A DNA stretch of 33,683 nucleotides, taken from the NCBI GenBank assembly GCA_031276235.1, contig JAISNL010000171.1:1-33683 (forward strand), in the 5' to 3' direction. Below, one piece after another: positions 17,310-24,951 of the stretch. The DNA comes from Prevotellaceae bacterium. GTDB taxonomy: Bacteria; Bacteroidota; Bacteroidia; Bacteroidales; UBA932. The notes under the pieces were generated by a model that was given only the letters and a program-made list of their open reading frames with translations, did not search any database and had not been told where the DNA came from. The stretch's first letter is position 1. Each line of letters begins with the position of its first letter. Both the position numbers and the translations under genes were made by a program.

Positions 17310-18764
17310 TTATTTTATTTCGTTAATAATTTCGTTAATAATTTCTCTGTCGCTGAAATGATGCCGTATTCCGTTGATTTCCTGATATGACTCGTGTCCT
17401 TTTCCTGCAACCAGAATCACGTTTCCTGATTTTGCTGTCATAATTGCCGTTCGTATTGCTTCGCGACGATCGGTGATTATCAGAGTTTTTTTCTTGGTTG
17501 CGGGAGTAAGCCCTTCGCACATGTCTTTCAATATATCTTCCGGTTTTTCGTATCGCGGATTATCGGATGTAAGTATCGTAAGTCCGCTGTTTTCGCTTGC
17601 TATTTTTGCCATCATCGGACGTTTTCCCTTGTCTCTATTTCCTCCGCATCCTACTACTGTTATCAATTGTTCCTTTTCGCAAATTTCATTTATTGTCAAT
17701 ATCACATTTTCGAGCGCATCGGGAGTATGAGCATAATCTATGATTGCCGTTATTCCGCTGTTTGCTCTGATACATTCGAATCTTCCTGATGCAGGATGCA
17801 AATTGCTCAACAACCGTAACGCTTCTATTTTTTCTATTCCAAGTTCCCGCGCAGTTGCGTATGCAGCCAGCATGTTATACGCATTGAAAACGCCGATGCA
17901 TTTTGTCCAAACATCAGCGCCATCTACATTCAGCAGCATCCCTGCAAAACCGAGTTCAAGAATTCTGCATTTGTAATCGGCAAGTGTTTTCAAAGCATAA
18001 GTTTTGTATTTTGCCTTTGTGTTTTGCATCATTACTTTTCCGTTTTTATCATCGATGTTTGTCAGAGCAAAAGATGTTGGCGGCAAATCATCAAAAAATT
18101 TCTTTTTTGCTTTAATATATTCGTCAAAACTTCCGTGATAATCAAGATGATCTCGGGTGATATTTGAAAAAACGCCTCCTGCAAAAGTCAGTCCTGCAAT
18201 TCGTTTTTGAACGATTGAATGCGAACTTACTTCCATAAAGCAATAATCGCAGCCCACTTCTACCATTTCGTTCAACATTTTGTTCAATTGAACAGCGTCG
18301 GGAGTTGTATGAGTAGATGCAATTTCTTGGTTGTCAATATAATTTGAAACCGTAGATATTAAACCAGCCTTGTATCCGTAATTTTTTATCAGTTGAAACA
18401 ATAATGTTGCCGTTGTGGTTTTGCCGTTAGTGCCTGTTATGCCTACAAGTTTGAGTTTTGACGAAGGATTGCCGTAAAATTCGGAAGCAATAATTCCGAT
18501 GGCAGCATTACTGTCTGCAACTTTTACATAGCAAATTTTTTCGTTCAAATTTTCGGGATAACGCTCACAAATAATTGCTGTTGCTCCTTGTTGAATTGCA
18601 TCGTCAATATAGCCATGTCCATCTTTTTCTGTTCCTGTAACAGCAAAGAACAGTTGATTTTCAGAAGTTTTACGAGAATCAAATCCGAGCGAACAAATAT
18701 CTATGTCATCGTTGCCTTCTATTGCTTCTATTTTTATTTTAGATATTAATTTTGATAATTTCAT
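17310..18764 (-). CDS. murE: MurE, UDP-MurNAc-tripeptide synthetase (meso-DAP type)
   Basis: MurE adds the third residue of the stem peptide. The 484-residue protein shows the N-terminal [16 protein letters not shown], the ATP site GTNGKTTT (111-118), [33 protein letters not shown], and the C-terminal [12 protein letters not shown] and [14 protein letters not shown]. The motif DNPR at 401-404 is the known signature of meso-diaminopimelate addition, so the wall is predicted to be DAP-type. It starts 32 bases after ftsI. Confidence 0.98.
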   Translation of the reverse strand: MKLSKLISKIKIEAIEGNDDIDICSLGFDSRKTSENQLFFAVTGTEKDGHGYIDDAIQQGATAIICERYPENLNEKICYVKVADSNAAIGIIASEFYGNPSSKLKLVGITGTNGKTTTATLLFQLIKNYGYKAGLISTVSNYIDNQEIASTHTTPDAVQLNKMLNEMVEVGCDYCFMEVSSHSIVQKRIAGLTFAGGVFSNITRDHLDYHGSFDEYIKAKKKFFDDLPPTSFALTNIDDKNGKVMMQNTKAKYKTYALKTLADYKCRILELGFAGMLLNVDGADVWTKCIGVFNAYNMLAAYATARELGIEKIEALRLLSNLHPASGRFECIRANSGITAIIDYAHTPDALENVILTINEICEKEQLITVVGCGGNRDKGKRPMMAKIASENSGLTILTSDNPRYEKPEDILKDMCEGLTPATKKKTLIITDRREAIRTAIMTAKSGNVILVAGKGHESYQEINGIRHHFSDREIINEIINEIK

Positions 18765-18796
18765 TGTTTCAATTTTTATTTATACGTACTTTCAAA

Positions 18797-21232
18797 TCAT
18801 ATTTCCAGTTCCAAATTTATAGATGTTCCTTTTTCAACTGTACTTCCTGCCGCAATTGACTGACTTTTCACTTTTCCTCTTCCTGAAAATCGTACTTTCA
18901 GTCCTGATTGTTCGAGTAAATACATGGCGTCTCTCAATCCCATGTTTATTACCGATGGAACTTTGCCTTTGTCAATCTGCATTTTGGTGACTGTCAATGT
19001 TGAGTTGTTTTTTGACACTTTCACCCATTCGTTATTTTTTGCATCGCTGTCAACAGGAATGTTCAATTTTGATGTAACGGTTTTTATTTGTTGTGCCACA
19101 GTATTTTTCATATTGGGTAAACATAGCGAATCTTCGTTGCGTTCTACGGGTTGATGCCAATTTGTATCCGAAGAATATATTTTTTGAGAAATTTCTACAA
19201 ATGCAGGAACAGCGTATGTAGATCCAAAATAATTGCCTTTAATAGACGGACTGTATAATACTACGATAATTGAATATTTTGGCTTGTCTGCAGGGATATA
19301 ACCTACAAAACTTGCCTGATATGCAGTTCCTGACGCATCTTTATAATAAGGCGATTTTACAGAATCTGTAATTTGCTGTTTTACTCCATCTATAACCGTA
19401 TCTCTGATGCGTTTTTTGAATTTGTACCTAATGCGTTGTGCCGTTCCTGTTTTTCCTGCAAAGTCAAATTCTAATAATTCCTTAAACTTCTTTGCTGTTC
19501 CTGAATCCACAACGGCTTGAAGTGCCATGCGCGCTTTCAACAAGGTTTCCGGCGAGCAAATTTGGTCATTTATTATCTCGTCTGGATATGATTTTACTGT
19601 ATGTTCGTTGTGCATTATTTTTTTTATAAACTTGGGTTTCATCATTTTTCCGTTATTGGCAACCGCATTATAAAATGTAAGAGTATGTATAGGAGATAAT
19701 TTGACATAATATCCGTATGCCGAAGGCGCTAATAAATTAGGATTGCATTTTGTTGTCTCCATTTCGGCATAAGAAGGAGCTTCGCCGGCAATTTGTAAAT
19801 TTAACGATTTTTGGAACAGTCCGATTGAATGTAATTTGTCGAAGAAATTTTGAGGATTGTTACCGTAATATTTTGTTACAAGTTTTGCCGTTCCTATGTT
19901 TGATGAATTGGCAAAAATCTGTTTCACTGAAAGTTTATCAAATAAATGATCATCTTCCACATGATATCCCTTATATATCCATGTTTTGTCCTCTTTGTTT
20001 TTTGCATTTTCTCTAATATTAATTACATCTCCCAATTGTACAAACCCGTCATCGAGCAAGGCTAATAATGAAGCGAGTTTGAATGTTGAGCCGGGATCGC
20101 TTCTTTCCATTAGTGCATAATTATATGATTCGGAATAAGATCCATCAGAATTCCGTTTCAAATTTGCTATAGCGCGAATTTCTCCCGTTGCTGTTTCCAT
20201 CACAATTGCCGTGCCGCCTTCTACCTCAATCCCTCGTTTATTTCCTTCGTCAATTTGTTTTCTTAATGCATCTTCAACAACTTCCTGCATATTAATATCC
20301 AAAGTGGTAACTACATCGTAACCCGGTTCGGGCAAAATATTTGCAGGATGGCTTATTTGTCTGCTGCCTGCAAAAGCCTGTATGCCAATTTTTCCTCGCA
20401 GATATTTGTCGTACGTTTTTTCTATTCCGCTTATTGCTTTATCATCGCTGCGTACTCCGCCTATAACGGTTCGGGCAAGCAAATCATAATAGCGGATTCG
20501 ATTTGTTTTATCTTTAACTATCAGTCCGCTAAGTCCTTTTCCATGTCTAAAGACAGGATATTCCAGCAATTTTTTTAATTTTATATAGTCAATATAAATA
20601 TCTTTTTCATCTTTTCCTCTTATACGTATATTGCGATAGGATTCCGGCGTCGGCTTTTTTGTCGGATCGCTTTTTGCGCGAGCTTTTCGACAGCAGTCGG
20701 TGATATATTGATATGTGATTTTTTTATTATTAAAAAGATTGGACAATGAGTCTGCCATGTTCTTAATTTCATTATTGATGTATGCTCTGGCGAGAATGCT
20801 GTCGGCTTGGCTGTGCGCTTCAATTCTTTTTTTTAATTCTTTCTGCATCTTTGCGATTTTATCTTTCAATTCATTTTTCGACAAAGTGTTGCGTTCTCTC
20901 ATGTCGCTGATTTTATTTTTCAAGTCTTTTTTCAGTTTGGCATAAAACAAAGCCATTTTTGTAGCATCATTTTCAACAATATTCGTTTTCATTGCATAAA
21001 AATCAATTCTTATTTCATACATGGGAATTGATGTTGCAAGTAATTTCATGTCATGCGTATAAATATTTCCGCGATTGGCTTCTACTGTTTCTTTTTCTAT
21101 TATTTCCGCCTTGTCTTTCCAGTCAGTAAAAAATTGCAAATAAATAATTTGAGCGATAATCAACAAACATATCAGCACTGTTAATAAATAAAACAGTGTA
21201 ATTCTGCGTATTATGTTTTTTACTGTTGTCAT
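18797..21232 (-). CDS. ftsI: FtsI, septal transpeptidase (PBP3) with PASTA domain and helical insertion
   Basis: FtsI crosslinks septal peptidoglycan with FtsW. One membrane segment lies at about 11-33. The transpeptidase motifs are all present: STFK with Ser382, SSN at 443-445 and KTG at 594-596. A PASTA-like domain is at about 757-811 (VPSVINMGLRDAMYLLEQSG). At 811 residues it is longer than the roughly 650-720 I expect for Bacteroidota FtsI. The excess is mainly a Lys/Glu-rich, coiled-coil-like stretch at about 91-165 in the pedestal region (LKNKISDMRERNTLSKNELK). A smaller extension lies near 183-212 and another between KTG and FVGYIP. The start is one base after the ftsL-like stop. Confidence 0.97.
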   Translation of the reverse strand: MTTVKNIIRRITLFYLLTVLICLLIIAQIIYLQFFTDWKDKAEIIEKETVEANRGNIYTHDMKLLATSIPMYEIRIDFYAMKTNIVENDATKMALFYAKLKKDLKNKISDMRERNTLSKNELKDKIAKMQKELKKRIEAHSQADSILARAYINNEIKNMADSLSNLFNNKKITYQYITDCCRKARAKSDPTKKPTPESYRNIRIRGKDEKDIYIDYIKLKKLLEYPVFRHGKGLSGLIVKDKTNRIRYYDLLARTVIGGVRSDDKAISGIEKTYDKYLRGKIGIQAFAGSRQISHPANILPEPGYDVVTTLDINMQEVVEDALRKQIDEGNKRGIEVEGGTAIVMETATGEIRAIANLKRNSDGSYSESYNYALMERSDPGSTFKLASLLALLDDGFVQLGDVINIRENAKNKEDKTWIYKGYHVEDDHLFDKLSVKQIFANSSNIGTAKLVTKYYGNNPQNFFDKLHSIGLFQKSLNLQIAGEAPSYAEMETTKCNPNLLAPSAYGYYVKLSPIHTLTFYNAVANNGKMMKPKFIKKIMHNEHTVKSYPDEIINDQICSPETLLKARMALQAVVDSGTAKKFKELLEFDFAGKTGTAQRIRYKFKKRIRDTVIDGVKQQITDSVKSPYYKDASGTAYQASFVGYIPADKPKYSIIVVLYSPSIKGNYFGSTYAVPAFVEISQKIYSSDTNWHQPVERNEDSLCLPNMKNTVAQQIKTVTSKLNIPVDSDAKNNEWVKVSKNNSTLTVTKMQIDKGKVPSVINMGLRDAMYLLEQSGLKVRFSGRGKVKSQSIAAGSTVEKGTSINLELEI

Positions 21233-21233
21233 A

Positions 21234-21596
21234 TTATTTTATTTTGATGCGTATAAATGGTTTACTCGTTTCTTTTAATGTTGAATTTTTATCCTTCAAT
21301 TTTTGTTCTATTTTCGATTTTCTACTTTCTTTCGTCAGGTTTGATAATTGATATACATATTCTGTTCTCAATAATTTCAGTTCAACGTCCAGTTTGTTGT
21401 TTTCGCGAAAAGTATTATCTACCGTATAGCGATATGCAATATAAAACAGCGCAAGGAAAAAAAGAAAAAAAATATATCCCAAATGTTTTTGAATATTTGC
21501 GCTCACAAATATTTTCCCCGACATAATATCTTTCAATATTTTGGCTGCTTTTGAACCGTTGTTTTGGTTTGCTTCTGTATTGTTTTTTTCTTCCAT
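21234..21596 (-). CDS. ftsL: FtsL-like division protein
   Basis: This 120-residue single-pass protein has a hydrophilic N-terminus (about 1-38), one membrane segment (about 39-58, LGYIFFLFFLALFYIAYRYT) and a charged helical tail with coiled-coil character (NKLDVELKLLRTEYVYQLSN). FtsL proteins have little sequence conservation. The call rests on size, topology and the position between rsmH and ftsI, where Bacteroidota carry an FtsL-like gene. It is expected to bind FtsQ and activate FtsW-FtsI. Confidence 0.85.
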   Translation of the reverse strand: MEEKNNTEANQNNGSKAAKILKDIMSGKIFVSANIQKHLGYIFFLFFLALFYIAYRYTVDNTFRENNKLDVELKLLRTEYVYQLSNLTKESRKSKIEQKLKDKNSTLKETSKPFIRIKIK

Positions 21597-21602
21597 GATT
21601 AC

Positions 21603-22505
21603 CTAAATTTTTTCTGCTGCTCTAAGTTTGGCGCTTCGTGCGCGGCTGTTTTTTTCAATTTCCGAATTGCTCGGCACAATTGCTTTGCGAGTAACAAGCC
21701 TGAATGGGCAATTCGTATTTCCGTAAAAATCTTTTGCGATTTTTCCATCTGTATTTCCCGAACGCATAAAATTTTTCACCATTCGGTCTTCGATTGAATG
21801 ATAAGTTATAACCACCAGCCGTCCTTTATTTTTCAGGCACTTTAGCGAATGAACAAGCAATTGTTCGAGAGCATCCGTTTCTTTATTTACTTCCATCCGC
21901 AATGCTTGAAAAACTTTTGCCAAAAATTTATTTTCGGATTTTTGTGGCGTAACCGATTTTATTGAGTTCAAAAAATCATTAACTGTATTTATAGGCATTT
22001 TACTGCGATGTTCGACAATCGTTTTTGCAATTCTGTTTGCATTTAACAATTCTCCGAAATCGCGAAATATGCGTTTTAATTCGTTTTCGTCATATTCGTT
22101 CAAAAGTTTTGCAGCCGAAAATTCGGAATTTTTATTCATTCTCATATCAATTTCCGCATTGTAGCGAAACGAAAAGCCACGCGAGGCATCATCAAAATGA
22201 TGAGACGAAACGCCAAGGTCGGCAAGTATTCCATCTACTTTATCAATATTGTTGTAACGCAAAAAATTGTGCAAAAACCGAAAATTGTTTCTCACAAAAA
22301 CAAATCTGTCATCGCTTATTTTATTGGCTTCAGCATCACTGTCGCGATCGAATGCAACAAGTTTTCCTGCAGTTAACCGTTTCAGAATTTCACGTGAATG
22401 ACCTCCGCCTCCAAATGTAGCATCAACGTATGTTCCAGCAGGATTAATATTCAATGCATCAATACTTTCGTTCAACAAAACCGGTATGTGATATATCTCA
22501 TTCAT
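21603..22505 (-). CDS. rsmH: RsmH (MraW), 16S rRNA C1402 N4-methyltransferase
   Basis: RsmH methylates N4 of C1402 in 16S rRNA using SAM. The 300-residue protein starts MNEIYHIPVLLNESIDAL, the family's usual beginning. It shows the SAM site YVDATFGGGGHSREIL (26-41), DGILADLGVSSHHFDDASRG, RIAKTIVEHR and VITYHSIEDRMVKNF. An in-frame ATG ten codons upstream (22535) is rejected because homologs begin at YH-PVLL and it would nearly touch mraZ. The start is 33 bases after mraZ. Confidence 0.97.
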   Translation of the reverse strand: MNEIYHIPVLLNESIDALNINPAGTYVDATFGGGGHSREILKRLTAGKLVAFDRDSDAEANKISDDRFVFVRNNFRFLHNFLRYNNIDKVDGILADLGVSSHHFDDASRGFSFRYNAEIDMRMNKNSEFSAAKLLNEYDENELKRIFRDFGELLNANRIAKTIVEHRSKMPINTVNDFLNSIKSVTPQKSENKFLAKVFQALRMEVNKETDALEQLLVHSLKCLKNKGRLVVITYHSIEDRMVKNFMRSGNTDGKIAKDFYGNTNCPFRLVTRKAIVPSNSEIEKNSRARSAKLRAAEKI

Positions 22506-22538
22506 TTCAAATATTATCGAAATATGCGTTATCAAAAT

Positions 22539-22985
22539 TTAACCTAAAAATTTTTCAGCGGCTTGTGCAAATTCTTCTTCGTTCATTGTTGAAGATTCAA
22601 ATTTCGGAGCGCTCCAAACTTCGATATGATCATCAAAGCCAATAAATACAACTTCATCTGTTGCTTCAATCATATCAAACAAGCGGCGTGGAATAATAAT
22701 TCTACCGCTGATTTCATCTGGCGTTACTTCGGCGCGATTGCTCATAAACGTACGCCAAAATTCGGCTTGTTCTTTATTCAACAAATTAAGTCTGCTTTTC
22801 ATTTCGTTTGCCAATGCAGCCCAAGCCTCTACAGTGTACATTGACAAGCATTTTTGATAAAAATCTTTTTGTATCACCAAACGTTTTTCCGAATGTAAAA
22901 ACAGCTCATACTTGAACGCAGAAGGAAACACTATGCGTCCTTTTGCATCAATCTTACTTCTATATTCGCCTATGAACAGAGCCAT
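22539..22985 (-). CDS. mraZ: MraZ, transcriptional regulator of the dcw cluster
   Basis: MraZ is a ring-forming DNA-binding protein of the AbrB-like fold that represses its own operon in known cases. The 148-residue protein has the two family half-motifs, DAKGR (13-17) in IDAKGRIVFPSAF and EISGR (91-95) in EISGRIIIPRRLF, at normal spacing. It is the first gene of the cluster. A -7 box at 23024-23031 and three phased repeats at 23040-23069 lie directly upstream, so autoregulation is likely. Confidence 0.97.
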   Translation of the reverse strand: MALFIGEYRSKIDAKGRIVFPSAFKYELFLHSEKRLVIQKDFYQKCLSMYTVEAWAALANEMKSRLNLLNKEQAEFWRTFMSNRAEVTPDEISGRIIIPRRLFDMIEATDEVVFIGFDDHIEVWSAPKFESSTMNEEEFAQAAEKFLG

Positions 22986-23023
22986 TTTTTTTATTGTTTA
23001 TTCGGTTAATAACTAATTTTGCG

Positions 23024-23031
23024 CAAAGGTA
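23024..23031 (-). promoter_or_regulatory. -7 box of the mraZ (dcw) promoter
   Basis: TACCTTTG on the minus strand matches TAnnTTTG, 38 bases before the mraZ ATG. No TTTG is seen about 20 bases upstream; that region is occupied by the phased repeats. Confidence 0.65.
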
Positions 23032-23039
23032 TGTATTTT

Positions 23040-23069
23040 ATGGGAAATTATGGCACTTTATGGCACTTT
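23040..23069 (-). promoter_or_regulatory. Candidate MraZ operator: three 10-bp phased repeats
   Basis: On the mraZ coding strand the sequence reads AAAGTGCCAT (23069-23060), AAAGTGCCAT (23059-23050) and AATTTCCCAT (23049-23040): two identical copies and one degenerate copy, in exact 10-bp phase. On the other strand this is TGGGA-N5-TGGCA-N5-TGGCA. Known MraZ sites are short direct repeats with 10-bp phasing upstream of mraZ, TGGGN with 5-nt spacers in E. coli and AAAGTG-type boxes in mycoplasmas. The repeats cover the -33 side of the promoter, a position suited to repression. Confidence 0.7.
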
Positions 23070-23600
23070 TTATTATAAATATGGAATATCTATCGTTAAT
23101 ATATTAATTGTCAGCGATATATGTTTTCAACAGAAAAATGTGAATAATTAGTTAATAACTATCTTAAAACTTGTTAGTTGTCTTATTAATATCTGTTGAT
23201 AAATTATTTGAAAACATTTATATATAATGTATAGCAATACATATAATTACATGAATTTTGATGTTTTGCTTATTTCGTGAACATTATTTTTGTCATTTAT
23301 TAGAATTTTTCGTATTTTTTCATCAACTTATTTATTCTGTTTTTTATTCTTAATTTGACATTTTTTTATTTCGTATCAATAATAAAATAAGGCAATTATG
23401 TTCATACCAATAATAAAAATATTGAACTTGAGTCAGCGATTAAATTTGTTTAAATACTTTTTTATTAATTTATGTTTTTTTAGAGTTTTTTTATTTCGCT
23501 TGTTTTACCGAAAATCTATACTTCTGAGGTAGAAATATACAAAATATTAACAGAATAAAAATATCTAATTTTCTATTAATCAAGAAAAATACAAAAAATT

Positions 23601-23632
23601 TTTGTTGATTTGAAATTTTTTTTTTAATTTTG
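23601..23632 (+). promoter_or_regulatory. Promoter of the 145-residue gene
   Basis: TTTG (23601-23604), 20 bases, then TAATTTTG (23625-23632): a full Bacteroidota -33/-7 pair at standard spacing, 49 bases before the ATG. The AT-rich context adds some risk of a chance match. Confidence 0.6.
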
Positions 23633-23681
23633 TGAATTATTATCATTATTTAATATAAAACAATATAAAAGTTATTATTCC

Positions 23682-24119
23682 ATGGAATCGAAAAAGACAG
23701 AAAAATCCGAACAACTCCCTTTTGTTGTTAGCAAAGGGGTAAAAGAATGTTTAACCAAATTATTAAACTATTTTGAAAATACTCAGCAAAAGTATTTTAG
23801 CGAAGTCAGTTTAATTGGCGAACTAATCAAAATGCTATGCTCTATCAATGGCAAAAATGTGAACCTCGAAGCTGCCATTAAGGTTTGTGATTACGAGTAC
23901 GAAAATGCAATGCTTTACAATAAACAGGCATTGGAAAATTTACGCGATTTTGAACAATACATTATCAAAAATCGCGGTATGTTTAATATTAATGTAGAGG
24001 ATACTATCACTCATCTCATTACGGTAACATTAGACTTAAATAAAGCAGCAAATGGTTTCCATGGCAGCAACTTTAAAGATATTGTTGCTTTGGTAAATGA
24101 AAATGCCGGCGAAAAGTAA
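23682..24119 (+). CDS. Unrecognised small cytoplasmic helical protein
   Basis: I do not recognise this 145-residue protein. It has no signal peptide or membrane segment. It is rich in Lys, Glu and Asn and is predicted mostly helical (VSKGVKECLTKLLNYFENTQ, LIGELIKMLCSING). The reading frame has ordinary codon use, its own promoter (23601-23632) and a strong terminator right after it (24141-24168). It is therefore very likely a real, singly transcribed gene. It is divergent from mraZ across a 0.7 kb gap. A role with the dcw genes cannot be inferred from position alone. Confidence 0.75.
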   Translation: MESKKTEKSEQLPFVVSKGVKECLTKLLNYFENTQQKYFSEVSLIGELIKMLCSINGKNVNLEAAIKVCDYEYENAMLYNKQALENLRDFEQYIIKNRGMFNINVEDTITHLITVTLDLNKAANGFHGSNFKDIVALVNENAGEK

Positions 24120-24140
24120 TCTTGGTTAGACTTCAAAAGT

Positions 24141-24168
24141 AAAAAACCGCCGTTCAAGCGGTTTTTTT
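24141..24168. terminator. Bidirectional intrinsic terminator
   Basis: AAAAAACCGC (24141-24150), loop CGTTCAA, then GCGGTTTTTTT (24158-24168). The stem is GC-rich at the loop side, with T runs in both directions. It serves the 145-residue gene on plus and rpiB on minus, which converge here. Confidence 0.85.
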
Positions 24169-24217
24169 ATTTTTTGCAATACTTTTGGTTTGCCAAAATA
24201 AACTACGTTTAATTTAC

Positions 24218-24649
24218 TCAAAAACATATAATTTTGTCTATTCTTTTTTGATGCCGTCCGCCTTCAAAATCGGTTAATAAAAAAGTTTCTACAATTTTGG
24301 CAGCTTCTGTTTCCGAAATAAATCGCGCCGGAAGCGAACAAATATTTGCATTGTTGTGTTTACGCGCAAGCACAGCAATTTCTTCGTTCCAGCAAAGCGC
24401 AGCGCGTATTCCTAAATGTTTGTTCAACGTCATGCTTATTCCGTTTCCCGATCCGCAAACTGCAATTCCACAGTCAACATCATTATTTTCCACAGCAACA
24501 GCCAATGGATGCGCAAAATCTGGATAATCAACGCTTTCTGTTGAATTTGTTCCGAAATCAACAATTTCCATTCCTTTTTGTTTTAATAGCGCTATCAAAA
24601 ACATTTTCAATTCATAACCTGCATGGTCGGCGGCAAATCCTATTTTCAT
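24218..24649 (-). CDS. rpiB: Ribose 5-phosphate isomerase B
   Basis: RpiB interconverts ribose 5-phosphate and ribulose 5-phosphate in the pentose phosphate pathway. The 143-residue protein has the family's length and motifs: AADHAGYELK (6-15), DYPDFAHPLA (41-50), the active-site loop CGSGNGISMTLNK with Cys65, the conserved RKHNNANI (96-103) and a C-terminal EGGRHQKRI. The family also includes galactose 6-phosphate isomerase subunits, but the single gene and the motifs favour RpiB. A TAACTTTG box lies upstream and the shared terminator at 24141-24168 downstream. Confidence 0.95.
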   Translation of the reverse strand: MKIGFAADHAGYELKMFLIALLKQKGMEIVDFGTNSTESVDYPDFAHPLAVAVENNDVDCGIAVCGSGNGISMTLNKHLGIRAALCWNEEIAVLARKHNNANICSLPARFISETEAAKIVETFLLTDFEGGRHQKRIDKIICF

Positions 24650-24669
24650 CTTTTAATTTTATTTTTTTG

Positions 24670-24677
24670 CAAAGTTA
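24670..24677 (-). promoter_or_regulatory. -7 box of rpiB
   Basis: TAACTTTG on the minus strand, 20 bases before the ATG, fits TAnnTTTG. No TTTG is seen at the right distance upstream. Confidence 0.5.
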
Positions 24678-24951
24678 CATGAAATACTTAATTTTATACA
24701 CATAGCAATAAAATTTGTCCGAATTAACTGCGCCTAACAAAATTTAGATTAATGCAGTGAAAAAATCTTTGCTCCAAGCAGTTTTGAAACGTTTAATGCA
24801 TATGGCTCAATGAAACAGCGATTCATTCGATGTTTTCTGCCATAGCACAAAAAAACAGCAATTATTTTTTGCATCATTACCATGCGTTTCTGTGTCGATT
24901 ATTCTGATGAAATTTTAGTTGTAAATGTAAAATAATCTGTAAATAGTGAAA
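24678..24951. other. Intergenic region between the amidase-like gene and rpiB
   Basis: Apart from the rpiB -7 box at its left edge I see no clear feature here. A 25-codon minus-strand frame (24749-24826) is too short to support. No GC-rich terminator follows the amidase-like gene. Confidence 0.5.

Larger units (their letters stand above)
22986..23681. other. Divergent intergenic region, 0.7 kb, very AT-rich
   Basis: It holds the mraZ promoter and candidate operator at the left and the promoter of the 145-residue gene at the right (23601-23632). Between them I see only AT-rich sequence with small imperfect repeats, for example caataataaaa at about 23376 and 23409 and tttttttatttcg at about 23357 and 23487. 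No gene, RNA or strong hairpin is visible. Confidence 0.6.

Noticed and set aside
10837-22985. Missing murF and ddl as evidence of a broken dcw cluster
   Set aside because: To my knowledge Bacteroidota usually carry murF elsewhere, and the gene order here is otherwise typical.
22986-23681. Possible replication origin in the long AT-rich gap next to mraZ
   Set aside because: Only one DnaA-box-like site (TGTGAATAA near 23140) is visible, with no cluster and no origin-linked genes nearby.
24749-24826. 25-codon minus-strand frame between rpiB and the amidase-like gene
   Set aside because: Too short, with no promoter or family pattern; chance frames of this size are common.
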